A DNA stretch of 64,000 nt from Virgibacillus_O xinjiangensis (lineage in GTDB: Bacteria; Bacillota; Bacilli; Bacillales; Amphibacillaceae): positions 62,001-126,000 of the forward strand of contig NZ_JBHRSA010000031.1 of NCBI RefSeq assembly GCF_042643145.1. The letters are read 5' to 3'. A model generated the notes under the pieces. The model was not told where the DNA came from and did not search any database. It saw only the letters and a program-made list of their open reading frames with translations. This document shows, in pieces, positions 61,848 to 64,000 of the stretch; position 1 is the first letter of the stretch; the number at the start of each line of letters is the position of its first letter. A program made the position numbers and the translations under genes.

Positions 61848-62519
61848 ATGAAATTGTATCAAGTCAGAAAGGGACAGTTTGTCTTCTTTCAGAATGAACT
61901 GCATAAGGTGTATGCCGTAAGGCCCGTATACAAAAAACCGGTGCTGCTTTATCGGCTCAAGGACATGCAGCGGATTCAGGCGAAACCTGGTGAGATCGAG
62001 TCGATCCGTCCACAGAATAATGATACGTTCATCTTCTATGGAAAAAGGTATACCATAGAAAATCAGAAAGAACCGGAAGAAGGCGACTACATTCTGATTC
62101 ACAGACCTGCCCCGGACCTCCTGGATCATTATTCACTGAATGAGATTGAAAAAGTCGGCTATGTTGAAGAGGGGAATGTCCTCACAACCAGGGATAATGG
62201 AGTCAAACGCAAAGAATATGTAGTGATGACTCCTGGCAGATCGGAAGGTGCAAGGGAAATTGCCTACCAGGATGCCAGCATTGTTTCTGAATCCCAGATG
62301 GCTGATGATGAATCGATCGCTTATCTGATTGAAAGCGATGAATCTCTGAAGCCGCTTGTCGGTGATATTTACATTGATGTTCACCAGCAGACGAAGGCTA
62401 TGATTGTAGCGATGACAGAAGATGAAGTGATATTCGGCCATGGCGTCCGAGTTCACGTAGCGGAACTGTTGGACAAAAATAATTTCGAACTGGTCTACCA
62501 AGTAGATGAAGGGCTCTGA
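61848..62519 (+). CDS. conserved-looking protein of unknown function
   Basis: A 223-residue soluble protein, no signal peptide, no cysteine, acidic in its second half. It looks beta-rich: three KGQFVFF / NDTFIFYGKRY / VGDIYIDVHQQT-type strands suggest repeated small barrel (SH3-like) units, with an Asp/Glu/Ser-rich link at about 140-165. Start behind TAGGAGG, terminator at its end, so it is a well-formed single-gene unit between the fRMsr and rpsD genes. I do not recognise the family and assign no function. Confidence 0.7.
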   Translation: MKLYQVRKGQFVFFQNELHKVYAVRPVYKKPVLLYRLKDMQRIQAKPGEIESIRPQNNDTFIFYGKRYTIENQKEPEEGDYILIHRPAPDLLDHYSLNEIEKVGYVEEGNVLTTRDNGVKRKEYVVMTPGRSEGAREIAYQDASIVSESQMADDESIAYLIESDESLKPLVGDIYIDVHQQTKAMIVAMTEDEVIFGHGVRVHVAELLDKNNFELVYQVDEGL

Positions 62520-62536
62520 TTCCCTTCATCTTTTTT
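62505..62536 (+). terminator. terminator overlapping the stop of the preceding unknown gene
   Basis: GATGAAGGG/CCCTTCATC perfect 9-bp stem with the TGA stop in its 8-nt loop, followed by six T. Confidence 0.92.
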
Positions 62537-62700
62537 CTGTCTGCGCCTTCATTCCTTATGATTGTCTCTTTCATAAAAGAGTATTTTACAAGTACCTTTC
62601 ATTATTGTAGAGAAAATTGCTTATGTCCCCCATTAGCTATGGAAAATTTTGAAACGGCAAGAGTGACGGAAAAATATTTTCAAAGTATTGTTGAGCGATG

Positions 62701-62729
62701 TTGACTTATGCCATCCAAAGTTATATACT
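62701..62729 (+). promoter_or_regulatory. sigma-A promoter of rpsD
   Basis: TTGACT at 62701-62706, a 17-bp spacer and TATACT at 62724-62729. The stretch 62537-62700 before it shows no gene. Confidence 0.85.
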
Positions 62730-62735
62730 ATTCTT

Positions 62736-62910
62736 TGTGTAAAATAATAAAGGTAGCTTAAGTGGACCGCTGCTTGTCCCCATTTTGTTCCTTATGCAAT
62801 ATAAGGTGTATCGTGTAACTCTCTGCTGCTGGAGCGATGGTACATGAAAACAAAATGGCCAACAGAAGGGACACACCGTTTATTTTATGCAAAATATAAT
62901 ATAAAAGGAG
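62736..62910 (+). ncRNA. S4-type autoregulatory leader of rpsD
   Basis: The rpsD transcript has an untranslated leader of about 185 nt. Long-range complementarity is clear: TGTCCC with GGGACA and CCATTTTGTT with AACAAAATGG enclose smaller stems, just before the ribosome binding site. B. subtilis rpsD is repressed by S4 binding to a complex leader fold; this is the same gene and a similar-sized leader. The fold was judged by eye. Confidence 0.65.
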
Positions 62911-62920
62911 GAAATGTCTT

Positions 62921-63523
62921 ATGGCTCGATATACTGGATCCGTATGGAAAAAGTCACGTCGTCTCGGCATTTCATTAACTGGAACTGGTAAGGAACTCGA
63001 TAAACGTCCTTACGCTCCTGGTCAACATGGACCAAACCAACGCAGAAAAATTTCCGAATATGGATTGCAACTGCAGGAAAAACAAAAGCTTCGTTTTATG
63101 TATGGATTAAACGAACGCCAATTCCGTACACTGTTTGACAGAGCAGGAAAAATGAAAGGTATTCATGGTGAAAACTTCATGATCCTTCTTGAATCCCGCC
63201 TGGATAACCTTGTATACCGCTTAGGCCTTGCCCGTACGCGCAGACAAGCCCGTCAGCTGGTCAACCATGGTCATGTGACTGTGGACGGTGGACGTGTAGA
63301 CATCCCATCTTACAGCGTTCAACCAGGTCAGGTAATCGGACTTCGTGAGAAATCCAAGAATCTTGATATTATCAAAGAGGCTGTGGAAGTAAACAATTTC
63401 GTACCTGAATACGTAACATTCGATGCAGATAAAATGGAAGGTACTTATGCTCGTTTCCCTGAGCGTTCTGAACTTCCAGCAGAAATCAACGAAGCTCTTA
63501 TCGTTGAATTCTACTCCCGTTAA
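62921..63523 (+). CDS. rpsD: 30S ribosomal protein S4
   Basis: Primary 16S rRNA-binding protein that nucleates 30S assembly and takes part in decoding fidelity. The 200-residue protein has the N-terminal basic helical domain (RPYAPGQHGPNQRRK) without zinc-binding cysteines, and the S4 RNA-binding domain with ARTRRQARQLVNHGHVTVDGGRVDIPSY. Start behind AAAAGGAGG. Single gene with a leader and terminator, as in B. subtilis, convergent with tyrS. Confidence 0.99.
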   Translation: MARYTGSVWKKSRRLGISLTGTGKELDKRPYAPGQHGPNQRRKISEYGLQLQEKQKLRFMYGLNERQFRTLFDRAGKMKGIHGENFMILLESRLDNLVYRLGLARTRRQARQLVNHGHVTVDGGRVDIPSYSVQPGQVIGLREKSKNLDIIKEAVEVNNFVPEYVTFDADKMEGTYARFPERSELPAEINEALIVEFYSR

Positions 63524-63534
63524 TATCATAGAGA

Positions 63535-63563
63535 AGCAGTCGGTAAATCCGGCTGCTTTTTTT
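63535..63563 (+). terminator. rpsD terminator
   Basis: AGCAG-T-CGG / CCG-G-CTGCT stem with a 5-nt loop and seven T, 11 bp past the rpsD stop. Confidence 0.9.
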
Positions 63564-63580
63564 CGTTCTTTTGCCAAAAG

Positions 63581-63610
63581 AAAAGCACTGACTCGAGAGT
63601 CAGTGCTTTT
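63581..63610. terminator. second terminator, chiefly for tyrS (bidirectional)
   Basis: AAAAGCACTGACTC and GAGTCAGTGCTTTT form a perfect 14-bp stem with a two-base core and U runs in both directions. Confidence 0.9.
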
Positions 63611-63616
63611 TCCTCG

Positions 63617-64000
63617 TTATTCATAACGGATCAAGGTGTATTTTTTCTTTCCTCTGCGGATGATGGTGAATTGCCCTTCTATCCTATCATCCTCTGTAAG
63701 CACATATTGGAGATCCTGAACTCGTTCTCCATTGATGTAAATAGCTCCATTCTTGATATCCTCCCGTGCCTGACGCTTGGAAGAGGAAATCGAGGATTCC
63801 ACCAGGAGATCGATCAAGCCAATCTCCTCCTTGGCTGTCTGATATGTAGGCACATCTTTAAACCCTTGCTTAATATCACTGACAGACAACTGCTTCAGGT
63901 CGCCACTAAAGAGAGATGCAGAAATCTTTTGGGCTTGCTGTAAAGCTTCCTCACTATGGACATCCCTGGTCATTTCTTCGGCCAGTCGTTTCTGTGCCGC
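63617..64000 (-). CDS. tyrS: tyrosine--tRNA ligase, C-terminal part (truncated by window edge)
   Basis: The frame stays open to the window edge; the visible 127 residues are the C-terminal portion of bacterial TyrRS. It covers AAQKRLAEEMTRDVHSEEALQQA, the linker and the S4-like tRNA-binding domain ending with EDDRIEGQFTIIRRGKKKYTLIRYE. Catalytic motifs HIGH and KMSKS lie outside the window. Position next to rpsD matches Bacillus tyrS. Confidence 0.95.
   Translation of the reverse strand, partial: AAQKRLAEEMTRDVHSEEALQQAQKISASLFSGDLKQLSVSDIKQGFKDVPTYQTAKEEIGLIDLLVESSISSSKRQAREDIKNGAIYINGERVQDLQYVLTEDDRIEGQFTIIRRGKKKYTLIRYE

Overview
The window is a stretch of low-to-mid G+C Firmicutes chromosome from an endospore-forming member of the Bacillaceae. 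Spore genes (an alpha/beta-type SASP, ytfJ/gerW, ytrH-ytrI, ytxC), Bacillus-style promoters and ribosome binding sites, a threonine T-box and ribosomal-protein leaders all point that way. From memory, gene order closely follows the Bacillus subtilis interval from infC-thrS to rpsD-tyrS. Protein sequences diverge enough that a relative such as Virgibacillus, Oceanobacillus or Sediminibacillus is more likely than B. subtilis itself; the genus is a guess.

Layout. 1-360: AUU start of infC at the left edge, behind an L20-type attenuator leader. 360-6.9 kb: thrS with T-box, then ytxC, dnaI, dnaB, nrdR and a small conserved gene. 7-12.4 kb: gluconeogenic gapB with CcpN-like boxes, then coaE-mutM-polA. 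12.4-18.7 kb: phoPR (PhoR lacks a large external domain), a MaoC-like gene, and the TCA genes citZ-icd-mdh. 18.9-19.9 kb: an orphan ATP-grasp gene. 20-28.5 kb: ytvI, fxsA, pfkA-pyk, accD-accA, a FadR-type regulator and malic enzyme. 28.6-36.3 kb: dnaE, ytrH-ytrI, nrnA, ytpI, ytoI and small genes.

36.4-45.4 kb: the main accessory region, a nearly complete type IV pilus locus (prepilin, PilX/GspK-like, pilB, pilT, pilC, pilA, pilD, pilM, pilN, pilO) with a divergent large minor pilin. It includes a PilT-type retraction ATPase and a PilM/N/O platform, parts that the familiar Bacillus com (DNA uptake) pilus lacks. The major pilin gene has its own promoter and is followed by a hairpin that may set pilin excess over the machinery genes.

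45.5-64 kb: ytkL, a PspA/IM30 protein, an M24 peptidase, a universal stress protein, tpx, ytxK-ackA, ytfJ-ytfI, a NAD kinase, ytcJ, an SASP gene with a sigma-G-like promoter, nifZ-thiI (tRNA thiolation pair) behind a structured leader, ezrA, refZ, a free-methionine-sulfoxide reductase, a gene of unknown function, rpsD with an S4-type leader, and the 3' end of tyrS.

Several starts were moved from the longest reading frame to codons behind clear ribosome binding sites, including TTG starts (ytxC, dnaB, pyk, accD, the MaoC-like gene, a 53-residue gene) and GTG starts (pilB, ytxK). No tRNA, rRNA, insertion sequence, prophage or CRISPR array was seen.
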